The position numbers and the translations under genes are program-made. The notes under the pieces were generated by a model. The model did not search any database. It saw only the letters and a list, made by a program, of their open reading frames with translations, and was not told the origin of the DNA. Shown piece after piece: positions 13,115 through 25,757 of a stretch of 64,000 nt of DNA. This DNA comes from Girardinichthys multiradiatus. Its lineage: Eukaryota > Chordata > Actinopteri > Cyprinodontiformes > Goodeidae. The DNA lies in contig NC_061805.1 of NCBI RefSeq assembly GCF_021462225.1, forward strand, positions 26,491,958-26,555,957, in the 5' to 3' direction. Numbering within the stretch: the stretch's first letter is position 1; each line of letters opens with the position of its first letter.

Positions 13115-13990
13115 ACTTCATACACAACAGATCTAAACCGTTCCATTGTGGTTGCATGTTTAGAGCCATTGTCCTGATGTAAGGTGAACTTTTCCAGCCT
13201 CTAACAGATTTTCTTAGAGGATTGTCCTGTTGTTAGCTATCTATCTTCCATCCAGCTCCGAATAGCTTCCTTGTCCTTGATGAAGGAAAGCATCCCCATA
13301 GCATGATGCTGCCACCACCGCTTTTCTCTATGGGAATGGTGCACTCAGGGCGATGAATGCTGTAAGTTTTCTGCATCACATAGTATTTTGGATGTTGGCT
13401 GAAATCATGGTCTCATCTAAGCAGAGTACCTTCTTTCATGTTTGCATGACATGACTTGTGGCTTTATATGAACAAAGGCTTCCTTCTTCTTACTCTACCA
13501 TGAAGACCAGATTTGTGGAGTGCACAGCTAATAGTTGTCTTGTCGAGAGATTCTTCCACCTGAGCTGTGGGTCTATGGAGCTCCTCCAGAGTTACATTGA
13601 CATTTTGACTGATTCTTTAATTAAAGTGTTGTCCTTTTTATAACCTCCCTCTGCTTCAGTCTACTCCACACTTTATCCTTGTGATGGTGATGATGTGATG
13701 TGTGTTGCTTGGTCTAAATGCTACTCTATGTGCAGTAATGTTCTCTAACAAACCTCAGAGGCCATCACAGAAATGCTGGATTCATACTTAGAATACACAC
13801 AGGTAGACTATTTACCAATTAGACAGTTTCTGACTGTAATTAGTTGCACTTGATTGTGTTTAAGAGCATCATAGTAAAGGGTGTAAATAAAAATGCATGC
13901 CAGATTTTTCTGATTTTAATTGGAAAAGATTTTGTATCATTGTCTTTAACTTCAAATTCATTCAAAAGAAAGTTTGAGGTTCTAAAGTAC
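13115..13990 (-). mobile_element. Tc1-like transposon remnant, antisense
   Basis: The + strand carries the antisense transposase signature GCATGATGCTGCCACCACC (13300-13318), preceded by CATTGTCCTGATGTAAGGTGAAC and followed by antisense N-terminal sequence. It ends in a decayed terminal repeat (AAATAAAAATGCATGCCAGA, 13885 onward). Frames are broken throughout. The left terminus is missing, cut near the adjoining MITE-like repeat. Confidence 0.8.
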
Positions 13991-14777
13991 TATGACAAGT
14001 ACTAGGGAATGTTGTCCTAAATATGTTTGCTCCTGAAGATTTATATCTGTTAAATGATTTGCAAAAGTAACATCCAAAAGAGTTATAATAAACTGTAAAC
14101 TTGAGTAACCTTGCTTCAGATGAACGGCTGTTTTTGAGGGAAGGCTTTGCTGCTGTCATTACTGCAGCAGGATCAACGTTTCTGATAACCACTTAACAGT
14201 TTATTGACCCCCCGATGTCTCTCCTCCAGGTAAACGTGGTACTGTAAAATCAGTTTCTGTCCTCTCACTCTCGTCTCATCTCCGACTTTTTAGCTTTTCA
14301 GGCGGGTGTCTCTGCCCTCAGCTGGAGCTCTTATCAGTGGATTTTTCACCTCTTCTTCTCTTGTCTATACAGTGTCAGGTTCATTTTGAGCTTTTACTCC
14401 TCTTCAGGTGAATCACTTTCGTTTTACCCTTTGTCAAGTAAAATAAGGGTTCAGTGTTCTCTTTCAAGATGTGTCATTTATTTTAGTAGCTGTCCATTTT
14501 ATAAAACATTATCAGGTGCATTTTCCTAAATATACAACTACTGTATGTGCATTTGCTGGGAAGCAGATATGTAAACCAATTGATGCAGCAAAGGAAATAT
14601 TTTTTAAATTAAATTCAAAATAGGCAGACTTGCTTTAGTGGCTTCCTATCCTGTTTTTGTGCTTCCCTGAAGAAGAAAATAAATTTGTCCATATTGAAAA
14701 TCCAACAAGGTTCTGCAAAACATTTTGAGAAATATTTCTGCAATTTTGCATTTATTTCACCCTAAAGACTTTCATTT

Positions 14778-15000
14778 AGCGCCTTGCAAAATTATTAATA
14801 GTCTTTGAACCTTTTTACATTTTGTCACATTATTTGTGATAGACCAAAAGAAAATATTTTCACAATTGTGGACTTTTTAATGTTTGTCTATAAGAAAAAA
14901 TTATCCTGATTAAATATTTTGAATTTTGTGCTAGTTATTTGACAAAAGTTGAGGGATTAAACTCTATTTCAAGTTACTGCATATGCTTCATTCCAAGCAG
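14778..15000 (+). mobile_element. Tc1-like terminal repeat fragment
   Basis: GCGCCTTGCAAAATTATTAA at 14780 followed by CCTTTTTACATTTTGTCACA is a Tc1-type terminal repeat. No transposase sequence follows. Confidence 0.55.
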
Positions 15001-15371
15001 TGGCAGACTTTGCCTGGTGCCATTTTGGGGCACCAATAGCAAACAGTAGAAAATTCCTATTTTAAGAAGACAGAACTATTCATTAAAATACTTTGGAAAA
15101 ACCTTTGTTTTAATATTATAGTACAAGTCAACACCACTAACCGTGTTCAAACTAATAATGAGGGTAGAGGTGATCTGGTAAATCTTGTAATTTGTTCCTT
15201 GCCATTTTGTATTTTCAATTGACGATTTTGTTTACACAACATATGACTCTGAAAAGAGGGGAAAGGGAATAAGTGGAACTGCAATGTTCAGAAACGTAAA
15301 GATAAAAATTAAAGACATACAATATGATAAGAATCATATAAAGACATATATGTGTGGAGGGAAGGGTGGTA

Positions 15372-16499
15372 CAGTGAGGAGAACAAGTATTTGATACACT
15401 GCAGATTTGACAGGTTTTCCTACTTGAAAAGCATGTAAAGGTCTTTAATTTTTATCATAGCTACTCTTCAACTGTGAGTGACGGGATCTAAAACAAAAAT
15501 CCAGAAAATCACATTGTGTAATTTTTAAGTGATTAATTTGCATTTTATTGCATGACATCAGTATTTGATCACCTAACAACCGGTAAGAATCCCAGCTCTC
15601 ACAGGCCTGTTGGTTCTTCTTTAAAAAGCCCTCCTGTTCTCCCCTCATTACCTGTATTAACTGCACCTGTTTAAACTCATTATCTGTATAAAAGACACCT
15701 GTCCACACACTCAGTCAAACAAACTCCCACCTCTCCACAATGGCCAAGACCAGAGAGCTGTGTGAGGACATCAGGGATAAAATAGACCTGCACAAGGCTT
15801 CGATGGTCTACAGGAAAATAGCCAAGCAGTTTGGTGAGACGTTCCAGAGGAAGAAGCAATTATAGCATATAAGAAAATGGAAGAAGTTCAAGATGACTCT
15901 GAATCTCCTTTGGTCTGGGGCCCCATGCAAGATCTCACCTCGTGGGGGATAAATAATAATGAGGAAGGTGAGGGATCAGCCCAGAACTACACAGCAGGAC
16001 CTAGTCAATTCCCTGAAGAGAGCTGAGACCACAGTCTCAAAGAAGACCATTAGTAACACACTACGCCGCCATGGATTAAAATCCTGCAGCACATGCAAGG
16101 TCCCTCTGCTCAAACCAGCGCATGTCTAGGCCCGTCTGAAGTTTGCCAATGACCATCTGGATGATCCAGAGGAGGAATGGGAGAAGGTCATGTGGTCTGA
16201 TGAGGCAAAAATCGAGATTTGTGGTCTAAACTCCACACACCGTGTCTGGAGGAAGAAGAAGGATGAGTACAACCCCAAGAACCCCAACCAGTTGTTTTTC
16301 TGATGTATCAAATACTTATGTCATGCAATAAAATGCTAATTAATAATTTAAAAATCACACAATGTGATTTTCTGGATTTTTGTTTCAGATTCCATCACTC
16401 ACAGTTGAAGAGTACATGTGATTAAAAATTAAAGACTTCTACATGCTTTCTTTGCAAGTGGCAAACCTGAAAATCAGCAAGTACTTGTTCTTCCCACTA
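15372..16499 (+). mobile_element. Tc1-like transposon with internal deletion
   Basis: The left end starts CAGTGAGGAGAACAAGTATT after TA. The right end is its inverted copy, ending TTGTTCTTCCCACTA, with the last base and the TA duplication decayed. Terminal repeats of about 220 bp share CAGAAAATCACATTGTG-type blocks. At about 1.13 kb the element is shorter than the usual 1.6 kb, because the second half of the transposase is missing. It is a different subfamily from the 9751 element. Confidence 0.88.
15740..16292 (+). pseudogene. truncated Tc1 transposase (N-terminal half)
   Basis: The sequence starts ATGGCCAAGACCAGAGAGCT ([20 protein letters not shown]). Stops and frameshifts follow within the DNA-binding region. 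Later pieces of the frame are recognisable, including WSDEAKIE with the first catalytic Asp near 16198 and a final EYNPKNPN block. The sequence then jumps straight into the right terminal repeat, so the second Asp and the Glu of the DD34E core were deleted. It cannot encode a working enzyme. Confidence 0.83.
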
Positions 16500-18386
16500 A
16501 ATATGAGGATAGAGTTAATGGGGTTGGCAGATATTAATAGGTTAGTATGGATAACAGTTAGTACTTGCTGGTCTTTTGTAATGTGTGGACAGAGAATGCA
16601 TCAAGATAAAAAAAAAAAACATCAAATGTGTTAATATTGAAGGAGATGACCTCATTATGCTGTACTTTGTGTTTTTGTACAGCATTAGGGGTTATAAATT
16701 ACCTCAATTGTCCACTAAGACTTCTATAAAAGAAGTTGTGTTCCCTCCCTTGATTTTCTGAAGAGAGAATAACACGAGAAAGAGATTAATTGCAACATGT
16801 ATAGAATAATGTAATTATTAATAAAATGTACTTTACTCTATCCTGCTGTCCTCTAGGTTCCCTATTTCTGTCTCCTCTTCTATACCTCTTTCACTGGAAA
16901 ATTAATGTACTCTTCTTTTCTTTTCCTTTATCGAATTGAAATATCCTTTATTGTGCCTTGGAGGGAAAATTTGGCTGTGCCAGCGGCAAGGTAAAAAGGC
17001 CTATAGAAGCATACAGATCAGGCAAAAACTCTAACAATCAAAAAGCAAAGTCAAAATGTTCGAATGGACTGTGCAGCTGTGCAATTATTATTCGCTGTCC
17101 CTTGTTTCCTCTTTCTCTCCTTTATTGTCCCTCTTATACTCTTGTAACTGTATATTCCTCTTCTTCATGGCCCTTTATAGTTGTTGTTTCTAGTTTATTT
17201 TATTGGTAGTAGTGATCAGTATTTATCTATTCAACATTAATAATTCTGTCACTTTTTTATAGCTGGCTGACACAGTTGATCCCACTGATTAAATCTAACC
17301 CTGCAGGCTTTTCCCTCTGTAAACCTTTCCATTGGTGCATCCATGTCCATCATTTCCCTGACCTCATGTTCAATGCCAATAATAGCAGGGGAAGACAGTC
17401 TGTCCTGTAATGTAGCATGTTGGACTTCCGGTGTGTTTTGAGTCATTTAAACACTGAGAAGCTTCTTTCACAGAAAGGGGGTTTAGGAGCCAAAGAACTA
17501 TACTTACATACAAGTTCTGCTGATATAAATAATCTAACATCTCAAATGGTGATAAAAATTGTGAGGGGAAGGATACCTTTCATACTTTAATGTACTGTAG
17601 AAAAAATAAACATAGTACTGCAGTTTGTCTCAGCTGTATTCACTTTCCTGTCATTGTGGGTCCTTTTACCCAGAATTTATAGAGGGTAATTCCTAAAACT
17701 CTTAAATCTCTCCATGTGAACTGTACTGTAACAGCAACCCTTAATCATATCTTATCATGGGAATCTTCCTGCTTGTCCTGTTGTTCCTCGGCACTCATTT
17801 GTTCTATCTTGACCCAGTTCAGGTCTCTGTCCACACTGTCCACACTAATGCTTGTCAATATTTTCGGCAGGAATATAAAGAAATGTCTGTTTTTTCACGC
17901 TTTTTTCATTTCCCTCTTCACTTTGATAAACCCACTTCGTCTTTCTCCTGTCAGATTCGTCCCACCTCTCACTCAAACAAACTGCACCTACTGGATTTTT
18001 TTGTGACGATATAACCTATTTTATTATGAGAGCAGACCCTGTCGTGAAGGCCTTCAGGGAATATGTTTTACATCAATGAAGGCTACAATTGTCCTTAATT
18101 CAAATTGAGTTGCTACAATTCTCTGAAACCAGACTCATGCCATTTAAATTTTACATAAAACTGAACATATTCTAAGTTGGTGAAGCTTTCAGCTTGATAT
18201 TGTTGATGTTTTGTGGACATGGAACAACACAATGTAAAACTAACTGGTGCTGCAGTTTTTAAATATTCTGTCCAGGGTTGCTTAAGGTCTTTTCAGATGT
18301 AGTCTTTCAACTTTTTTATTATTTCAAACCTGTCCATCATTTCCTGGAGGTCTAATTTTAACTGCCTGTCATGTCTTCCCCCTCAG
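16500..18386. other. intron before the D7-type exon
   Basis: Apart from the 16930 tail fragment nothing is recognised. The last 30 bases form the pyrimidine-rich acceptor tract of the exon at 18387. Confidence 0.55.
16930..17050 (-). repeat. LINE 3'-tail-like fragment
   Basis: GAAATATCCTTTATTGTGCC with GGGAAAATTTGG resembles the antisense 3' end shared by many fish LINEs (compare 57220-57310 and 35072). No coding part remains. Confidence 0.45.
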
Positions 18387-18625
18387 GTGTCTGATGAGTC
18401 ACCTGACTCCCCAGAGCCAGGACCAGTCCCCTGCATGGAGCCCTTTCTGGTGCGGAGGCTCTCCTGCCGGACGGTCCAGCTGCCCCCTTTGGCCTTTAGA
18501 CAGGCCGAACAGTACTACTGCGACCGGAAGCCCGAGCCGGACACGGTCACAGTTCCACCTCGGCCCACGACATTGCCATTACGAGCACCGCCGCTCATTG
18601 CCATCACCTCTGCCGATACCATCAG
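18387..18625 (+). CDS. pde4d: pde4d alternative 5' exon, PDE4D7-type N-terminus (internal exon, partial CDS)
   Basis: The exon encodes part of the isoform-specific N-terminus of a long PDE4D cAMP phosphodiesterase; this region steers location and regulation, not catalysis. It has 79 full codons plus two bases. From the in-frame Met at 18435 it reads MEPFLVRRLSCR, then a QLPPLAFRQ block and a C-terminal PLIAITSA block, which match the human PDE4D7-specific sequence in order and spacing. A pyrimidine-rich acceptor ends in AG at 18385-18386 and the frame opens at once (phase 0). The donor is CAG/GTAGGA at 18626, phase 2. RRLS (Ser codon 18462-18464) is a PKA consensus and aligns with the Ser42 PKA site reported for human PDE4D7. 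The 16 residues before the Met are acidic and Pro-rich, like the acidic stretch before the human Met. The first D7 exon was not found and is probably upstream. PDE4B has a related block but diverges more. Confidence 0.9.
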
Positions 18626-18969
18626 GTAGGAGGATGTGGACCTCTACCGTGCCACAAATAGAGCACAATTTTCCAGGCTCTTCTGAATTTTGAACTGCAT
18701 TGGATTGACACGAGGTGACTAACAAAATAAATGAGTGGGCATCCCATAATTACATGGCATAGAATGAATAAAGCTTGAAAGCTGATACTAAATGACCAGA
18801 AATAGCAGAAAAGTTTGTTTTGTTGTTTTATAAAATAGTTTTAAAGTGTATTCTGTGCCATATACACACAGCTAAGTTGTTAATTATGAAAGATTTTGAA
18901 ATTTATTTGCCACAGTTTTTTAGTTAAAATGATTCAAAAGGGGCAACTTCAAACAATATATAAATCTGG

Positions 18970-19745
18970 ACATGTACATTGAATTGCAAAAGTCTTCACC
19001 ATTTTCCTACATTTTAGTCACATTACAACTACAACCTTAAAGTATTTTTTTTTGGGTTATGCTTATAAGTGGGAAGTGGAAACAAAATGAACTGACATGC
19101 CAGGCGGCAGAACATTAATCAGAGAAACAGCAAAAAGGCCCATAGTAGACCTGGAGGAGCTGCAGAGATCTTCAGCTCAGGTAGGACAATTTGTTGACAC
19201 TACTACTATTAGACTTTGCAAATCTGGCCTTCATAGAAATGAAAAAGGAAGAAAAACATTGTTTTTTTAAAAGAAAACATTAAGAGGTTCCAAAAAACAG
19301 GTAGGCGACACAGCAAGCATGTGGAAGAAGGTGCTCTGCGGTCAGATGAGACTAAAATGTAATTTGGGAGCTGGTCAGAGTAGATGGGAAGAAAGATGGA
19401 GGTAAATACAAGACAAAGCTTAGAGACAACCTGACCTTCAGTTATTTTGTAAAGAATAGAAAAACACTTCACTCTCTAGATGTGTTGATTAAGATATCGC
19501 AAAAGACATGCTGCTGTAGTTGAAAAGTGGTTTAACAAATCATTGACTCAGGGTGGCTGAATACAGCGCCAGGGCAAACTTCAGATTTCTTTTTGTAATT
19601 AAATTAAAAAGCAATGTCTCGTTTTAATTCCATGTAACAGTTATGCACTACTTTGAGTTGGTCTGTTACATTAACTCCTAAAAATATTCACTGAGGTTGG
19701 CTGTGGTATGTGACAAAATGTAAATAAGCTGTGTTTTCCCCTTTG
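18970..19745 (+). mobile_element. Tc1-like transposon remnant in the intron after the D7-type exon
   Basis: A decayed left repeat (AATTGCAAAAGTCTTCACCA, 18982) is followed by transposase-derived blocks. These are CTGGAGGAGCTGCAGAGATC near 19150, AGCATGTGGAAGAAGGTGCTCTG near 19316 and GTCAGATGAGAC with the first catalytic Asp at 19339-19350. A right repeat like GTATGTGACAAAATGTAAA lies near 19708. Many indels and stops. Confidence 0.78.
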
Positions 19746-20625
19746 AACTGCAACACAGATTTATAAATTACATTCTTTTACAGAGCATGATAAGGCTTTT
19801 TAGCAGAAGATCACAACTAGTCTAACTGTGATGGATTCGGTGCACATCATTCTGCCTTGCTTAGCTGAAACCTAATCAGTTGTATCCAAAGGTCTCACAG
19901 ACAGAAAGTGCAAACACAATCACGAGATCCATACATCAAGTTCTGTTCAGGGAGAGATAGAAAAGCATTGGTGTCAAAGATACTGACTTTCCTGAGTAAA
20001 GAGCAAAGGGTTTCAATCATGATCAGTTCCCTCAAAAAATGCCTGCCATTAGAGTGGCCTTACAAGACAAGTAGTGGTCTCTAAGTTACTGCCTTGTGGG
20101 TGGGAGGAACAATTGGAAAATTGTAGGTATTCCCCAGCCAACCTTACCACACCTTTGCTACCATGCAATCTAAAACAAAACAAATCGGGCACATTTAGTT
20201 TATTTGTTTCATTCAGTGTTGTAGGACTTTGCTTAACATTGAGAGTTGAAATTTTTACGCTTTGAATGTAATTTATTTTTGTTGTTGTAAAAGAAATATA
20301 ATACAATCATATATTGTAACATTCCATAATACATATAATATTAATCATAATCATATATATTTTTTCAAATATAATAAAATGGGAATGTTTTAAGTTTTGG
20401 GACAACATTTGAAAACTTAAAAAAAAACAGTTTATTGAAGATAAATGAATGAAAGTGAACAATGCTTAAACTGCCTCAGGAAGTCGGTTTGAATAAGTAC
20501 TCTAAAACAATACAGAAAATCCGCCTACATACGATCTGTTCCCACTCAGCCACCCATACAAGGAAAAAAATAAATAAATAAAATAAAGAGAATTTTAGAA
20601 AATGGTTATTCATCAATCTAGTTTA
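19746..20625. other. intron, nothing recognised
   Basis: AT-rich; no frame or repeat identified. Confidence 0.5.
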
Positions 20626-21539
20626 CTGTGAGGTAAATATTTATTTGATCAACTGCTGAATTTGTCAGTTTGCTCACTTATAATTATATTTAAAGTCTAT
20701 AACTTTACAGCAGCTTCACAGTATATAAACCAAAAATCCAGCAAGAACACATTACATACAAGTTAAACATTAAGTCAAATGTCACAGAGTGAATAGGTGT
20801 TTGATCTCCAAGCAGAACATGACTTTGAACATAGTACAACTCACATCATTAAAGCATTTCTAGTAGTAGTTCATCAGAGTTCCACGCATTTCAGGAAGGA
20901 TTTAGGCAAAATCCTTTTCAGAAACACGGCTGCTGATTAGCAAGTTGAAGCCCCTGCTTCACACATATTTTTTGCAGGATTGTGTTCTGGAGACTGGCTA
21001 GGCAACTCCATGAGCATATAGTGTTTTATTTTATGCCATTGGTATTTAGAGAGACCCATCCATTCCAATCTTCAGACTTTTGGCTGAGGAAAGAAAGTTT
21101 TTGCCCAAGTTTTTTTTCTTTGTAAAGAGAACCATCTGTTGGTCCCTACATTTTTTTTCATTATCCTAACTGCTTGAGACAAATTCCTGAATGGCGATTT
21201 GGATCGAGGGTGACTGTCATTTTTTTTCCATTATCCATTGATTGCACCAACATTTGTCACCTTCTCACCAACCTTCTTGCTGATGGTCTTAGGGATCATT
21301 GCAGCCTTGTTGCAGCTCTTTGCTCTTGATGTGCTTTATACACCGAGTCACTTCAAATTAATATTTTAGTTAATAATATGCAAATCAATTTAAACTTTGA
21401 TGTAATGTTTATTTCTGGATTTTTAGTAGATATTCTGTGTATTCACATTATTATAAAACGGCCACGAAAATGAAAGATTTTGCATTTCCTTTTAAGTGAC
21501 TAAACTTTCAAAATGAGCTCAAATGTTTTTCCTCCACTG
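20626..21539 (-). mobile_element. Tc1-like transposon, shortened, antisense
   Basis: The left end (CTGTGAGGTAAATATTTATTTGATC after TA) and the right end (GAGCTCAAATGTTTTTCCTCCACTG) are decayed inverted repeats of a third Tc1 subfamily. The interior holds antisense transposase sequence (TTTGTCACCTTCTCACCAAC, 21254; CAGCTCTTTGCTCTTGATG, 21314). At 0.9 kb it lacks much of the transposase. Confidence 0.68.
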
Positions 21540-22661
21540 TGTTTGCTTATTCAAACTTTAGATCTAACTTTTCTTCAGCAAAAACTGAAATAAATTAAAT
21601 TGAAAAAATATGTGTAGTCATAAATCTAAGCATTTCAGCTCAGACAAACAGAAGATTTCAGGGAGACCTCTATTTTCAGTAAATAACAATTTGTTACATA
21701 AAATACATTATTTGTTATAAACAATTAATAAAAAATAGGCATGTAACAGTTTAGATTGCATGGAGATATTAGAGATAAAGGCTTTACTAAGTACAGATAT
21801 AGGCAATTTTAAGAAGAAACTAAAGACAGCTCAAGACAACTAGTTTATACCTTAAAACAATACTGATTTCTATGGTTTCAAATAAGTAAACTTGCCTAAA
21901 GAAAACATCATAAACAACAGATTAAGTTAATCAGAAATCAATGAAACAGGACACTACCCCCCCTCAAAATAAAATTGTTTTTTGCTTACAAAAAGGAAAA
22001 TTACATGGGTTGTTACCAAGACTTAACAGTATTCCTGGTCAGCCTTTTAAATGAAGGGACATATCAGACTAACTGTTGTGGAAGCTTAGGTCCTTCGGTG
22101 TTTGCTGCACAATGTTGCATATATTCTTTAAATCTGTTATGGAGTGTAATCTCATCTGCAGCCACCTGTTGGGGTATCATCATCAGAGTCAGCGACTTCA
22201 AAAAGCTGATAGAAAAAATGCTGGTTCTGTTCTAAAGACCACCCTGAAGCTAAATGTTGAAAAAGGATGCTTATTGAAATAAAAATCATTATGGAAAACC
22301 CAGAGCAGCCACTTCATGAAACTGTACCTTAACAACACAACCTATGCAGCTATAATTCTGCAAAACCTATAGAGCACTACAGGAGATCCTTCCTGTTTGT
22401 CAATAATAAATGTTTGAAGAAACTCAAATAATGAATTTCTACCCCATCTAAATTCTTTTTGAGATGAATAAAATATTATTGACTTGAAATGAGCAGAATG
22501 AATTGAAATTGTTCTTATGATGCCACTGCAGCAACATTGGATTAACTCAAAGTCTGTTAAATTGGGCGATATCTGGAGTAAGGATGATTTCTCCAAGTGG
22601 TTATCCTCATGCAAGAACATTTTTCAGTATGTCCAAACTTGTGAGAGCTTGGCTTAGGTGC
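21540..22661. other. intron, nothing recognised
   Basis: AT-rich; short frames of 68-92 codons show no domain. Confidence 0.5.
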
Positions 22662-23460
22662 TAGGGTGACCAGATATTAAAAAAACGAACGAAGGACAAT
22701 AAGGATGCTTATGAGGGACACTGTGGGATACATTATAAACACTATGATGACGTCATAAATTTGAATTTAACAAAGATCTCACATTAGATTCATCAGTCTC
22801 TGCTTTGCCTGTTAGGGCAAAACAATGAATTAGTACAAGTTTGAAAACAACTTTACAAGCTTTTAAAGTTTAACACTGATTACCTTGTCTATCTGGCAGT
22901 CATCTCTGGGTTTGAGTTAAAATGTCCACAGATCAGCAGGCGGATTTTTCAGCTGTGCGTTTCTTGTGCGACTCACTTTTACATTGTTGCTTCACATTGT
23001 GCTCCCCTCTGAGTGAATTGAAAAATAACTATGGTAAATGTCATAAAAATCCCTCAGAAATTACCTTTCACTAGCCTCACCAAGCTATAAACCATTTCAG
23101 TCTTTGTTGTAGCTGCATTATATTTTCCATGACTTACTTTCCATTGTATTCTGTATAGTCTACTGATGTAAGCTATACAAGGAAATTATTTTCTTGTTCT
23201 GTTGTATTTTACTAGCATCATGGTGCGCAGGTTGGTCATGTAGTGGGACGCTGCTGTGTATTTTGATTGACAGCTGCTGCAGCTCTGTGATGATGGCTAC
23301 AGCTCTGCTTTCTTTACATTTCAGAAAAGCTCCAGTCAAATAGTTTTTTGACTTATCGGAATTTGACCCACTCAAACGTGGGACATTGTTTCTGTTTGAG
23401 GGACACTGGGACAGGAGTTAAAAAGTCCCACAGCACAAATCAGGACATCTGGTCACTCTA
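22662..23460. mobile_element. hAT-like nonautonomous DNA transposon
   Basis: This 799-bp element starts TAGGGTGACCAGAT and ends ATCTGGTCACTCTA, an inverted repeat matching at 13 of 14 positions. It is flanked by TTAGGTGC (22654-22661) and TTAGCTGT (23461-23468), a decayed 8-bp duplication with 6 matches. 8-bp duplications and TAGRG-type ends fit the hAT superfamily. The interior codes for nothing recognisable. Confidence 0.78.
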
Positions 23461-23659
23461 TTAGCTGTGTTTGCTACAATATCACATGTGTGTAAAAGTG
23501 ATGGTACAGTGTTGTTTAGTTAAAGCTGCAAATCATTAAAAAGAAAGTCAGAAGGGAAATAGTGTAGAGTATTAGTTGTGTATATACTTGATATTTGGGG
23601 TCCATGTGTGTTTGTTCTCCAGTTTAGATGGTTAAAAATATTTTTCTTCAAGATTTTTA

Positions 23660-23910
23660 ATCAAGAAGCAAGAAGATCCTGGGTTCAAATCCCAGCCTGG
23701 GGTCTTTTTCTACATGTAGTTTGCATGTTCTCCCTCTGCCTGTGTGAGTTCTCTCAAGGTATTCTGGTTTCCTCTCACAGTCCAAAAACATGGCTGTTTT
23801 TTGGCCTCTCTAAATATCCCTTGGGTATGTGTGTGTGCATACGTGTTTGTCCTATGTGTCTCTGTGCTGCCTTGAAATGTCCAGGGTGTATTTCACCTCT
23901 TGCCTAAACA
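23660..23910 (+). repeat. fish SINE-like repeat, copy A
   Basis: GGGTTCAAATCCCAG (23689) is a polymerase III B-box-like motif. It is followed by GTTTGCATGTTCTCCCTCTG and CTCACAGTCCAAAAACATGG, which align with copy C at 52945-53190 on the other strand. The 3' end is diverged. Confidence 0.7.
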
Positions 23911-24827
23911 AATGTTCCCTACATTAAGTGTTTTCCAATTAAATTCCCCCACAAAAATCATTATTCCTTTAATAAGAGTTTGTCCTGTGTGGGTTGAGTA
24001 GAGAACTCCCCCATCATGATGTGGATGAGCAGTTAATGGATAACTCAAAAACAGCATACATGAGATGGAATTATTTAATTAAACCAGGAGTCTTACAGAT
24101 TTCTTGCAGAAAGTTGACATTACATGGGGAGTATAACAGGAAAACTACAGCTGATGAACAGGTTAAAAGAAACAACAGAGAAAACAACATATCTTATTTG
24201 AATGGTCAGTAGTTGGTGGGGAAACATCCAAAACTTGTCTGCTTCACTATCACTGTTATTGCAACAATGTTTCATCAACACTCAGCTTTATAGGAATGCA
24301 CCTCCAATTGCCGAAAGACAAATAAAATAAATTCCCTTTGTTAAAAGATACAAGTTTGACATTCAGGGCAATAGTGAAATTGAGTGGCAAACAGAAGAGC
24401 AAATGATAGTGGTGGTTGGATTAGAGGTGTTGTTTTTATTTGGGATTTTTCCACTGGATCACCTCGACCCTGACTCACACTGCAGCAGAATGATGAGGTC
24501 AAGACATGTCTCAAAGTTCTGATTTAAGAAGAACACAGAGTTCTGGCTGTGATTGACCGCAGTTAATTAACCTCAGCTTCACTGAACATTTAAGAGAGCA
24601 CTTGGAAAAACGAAGAGACCAAATGAAGAGGGTGTTACAACAAGCTGGAATAGTGTTGGTCAGGTTTTCCGCATGGGCTTCAACTAAGAGGCAAGGCTGT
24701 CAGGTAAAAAAAAAAAAAAAGGGTTTAATGCAGCAATGATGGCAAAGGAAATGACACAGTAATCAAAATGTGATAATGTCATACAAAATAATAATAATAT
24801 AATTATAATAATGCTAATGGTAATATA

Positions 24828-24952
24828 GTCTGTTGCCCTGCGATGCACTGGTGTACCCCGCCTCCCGCCCATAGACTGCTGGAGATAGGCACCAGCTTCC
24901 CCGCGACCCACAATGGAAGAAGCGGTAGAAAATGATTAACTGACTGACTGGT
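24828..24952 (+). repeat. fish SINE-like repeat, copy B (3' part only)
   Basis: GTTGCCCTGCGATGCACTGG through GACTGCTGGAGATAGGCACC to GAAGCGGTAGAAAATG matches the 3' half of copy C closely. The tail GATTAACTGACTGACTGG is a short tandem run. Confidence 0.78.
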
Positions 24953-25726
24953 AATATAGTGCTAATGATAATAATCATGTAATGCATTTTCATGAGATCT
25001 TTAATCAACAGACAGTTATCACTTTTGACATATTCAAGAATCTCTTTGCTAGCAATAAATATGCACTAATAACAGTTTGCTTGTCCATATAATTATGAAG
25101 CTGCATGTAAAGGAAGAGTTGGGTCTAAAATAGTTCAAGGTTATAAATTGCATTGATTTGTGGTGATGCAGTTTACCCTTATTTAAATGGGATTTTTTGC
25201 TTGCTCTTAGGGGAAATTTTTCATGAGTACTTTTACAATTTGCAGTCATATTTCTTTAGATTCTGAACGGCCAGAGATGTTCAGGTCACACAGACTGTGC
25301 AAAAAAAAAAAAGAAAAATACCACCTTCTGAAAAAGAAGAAGCATCACATGCACAGAGTAATAACCAGAACTTATCTATATTACTTCTGTAAATAAGATC
25401 CGTCCATTGAGGCTATTTAATTTATTATTCATTTCTTAATGAATCACTGAAATCCATTGTCTTTTACATCTTTAAACATCCAATATTTATATCCACAACA
25501 CTAACTGATTTAGAAATGCCGTTCAGAATGTGATACAATCAGTTACGATAAGTGCCTCATAAGGTTAGATGCCAGGAGTCTCTGTTTTATGTGTTCAATA
25601 CTGCACCTGCTGTTTTATTCCTAAAGAGAGGGTGGTGCGAAAAGAAAATTGCTTGCATGTGCTGGATTTCCAAAATCGGGGAAACTACACTGCTTTGTGA
25701 ATTCCATGTCAAGTGCAATTAAAGCA

Positions 25727-25757
<31 letters not shown>

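Noticed and set aside
18394..18693. 99-codon + frame starting ATGAGTCACC
   Set aside because: Shadow of the pde4d exon in another frame; it runs through the splice donor and has no homology.
23660..23710. tRNA gene suggested by GGTTCAAATCC
   Set aside because: Only the B box is present; no A box or acceptor pairing. It belongs to a repeat.
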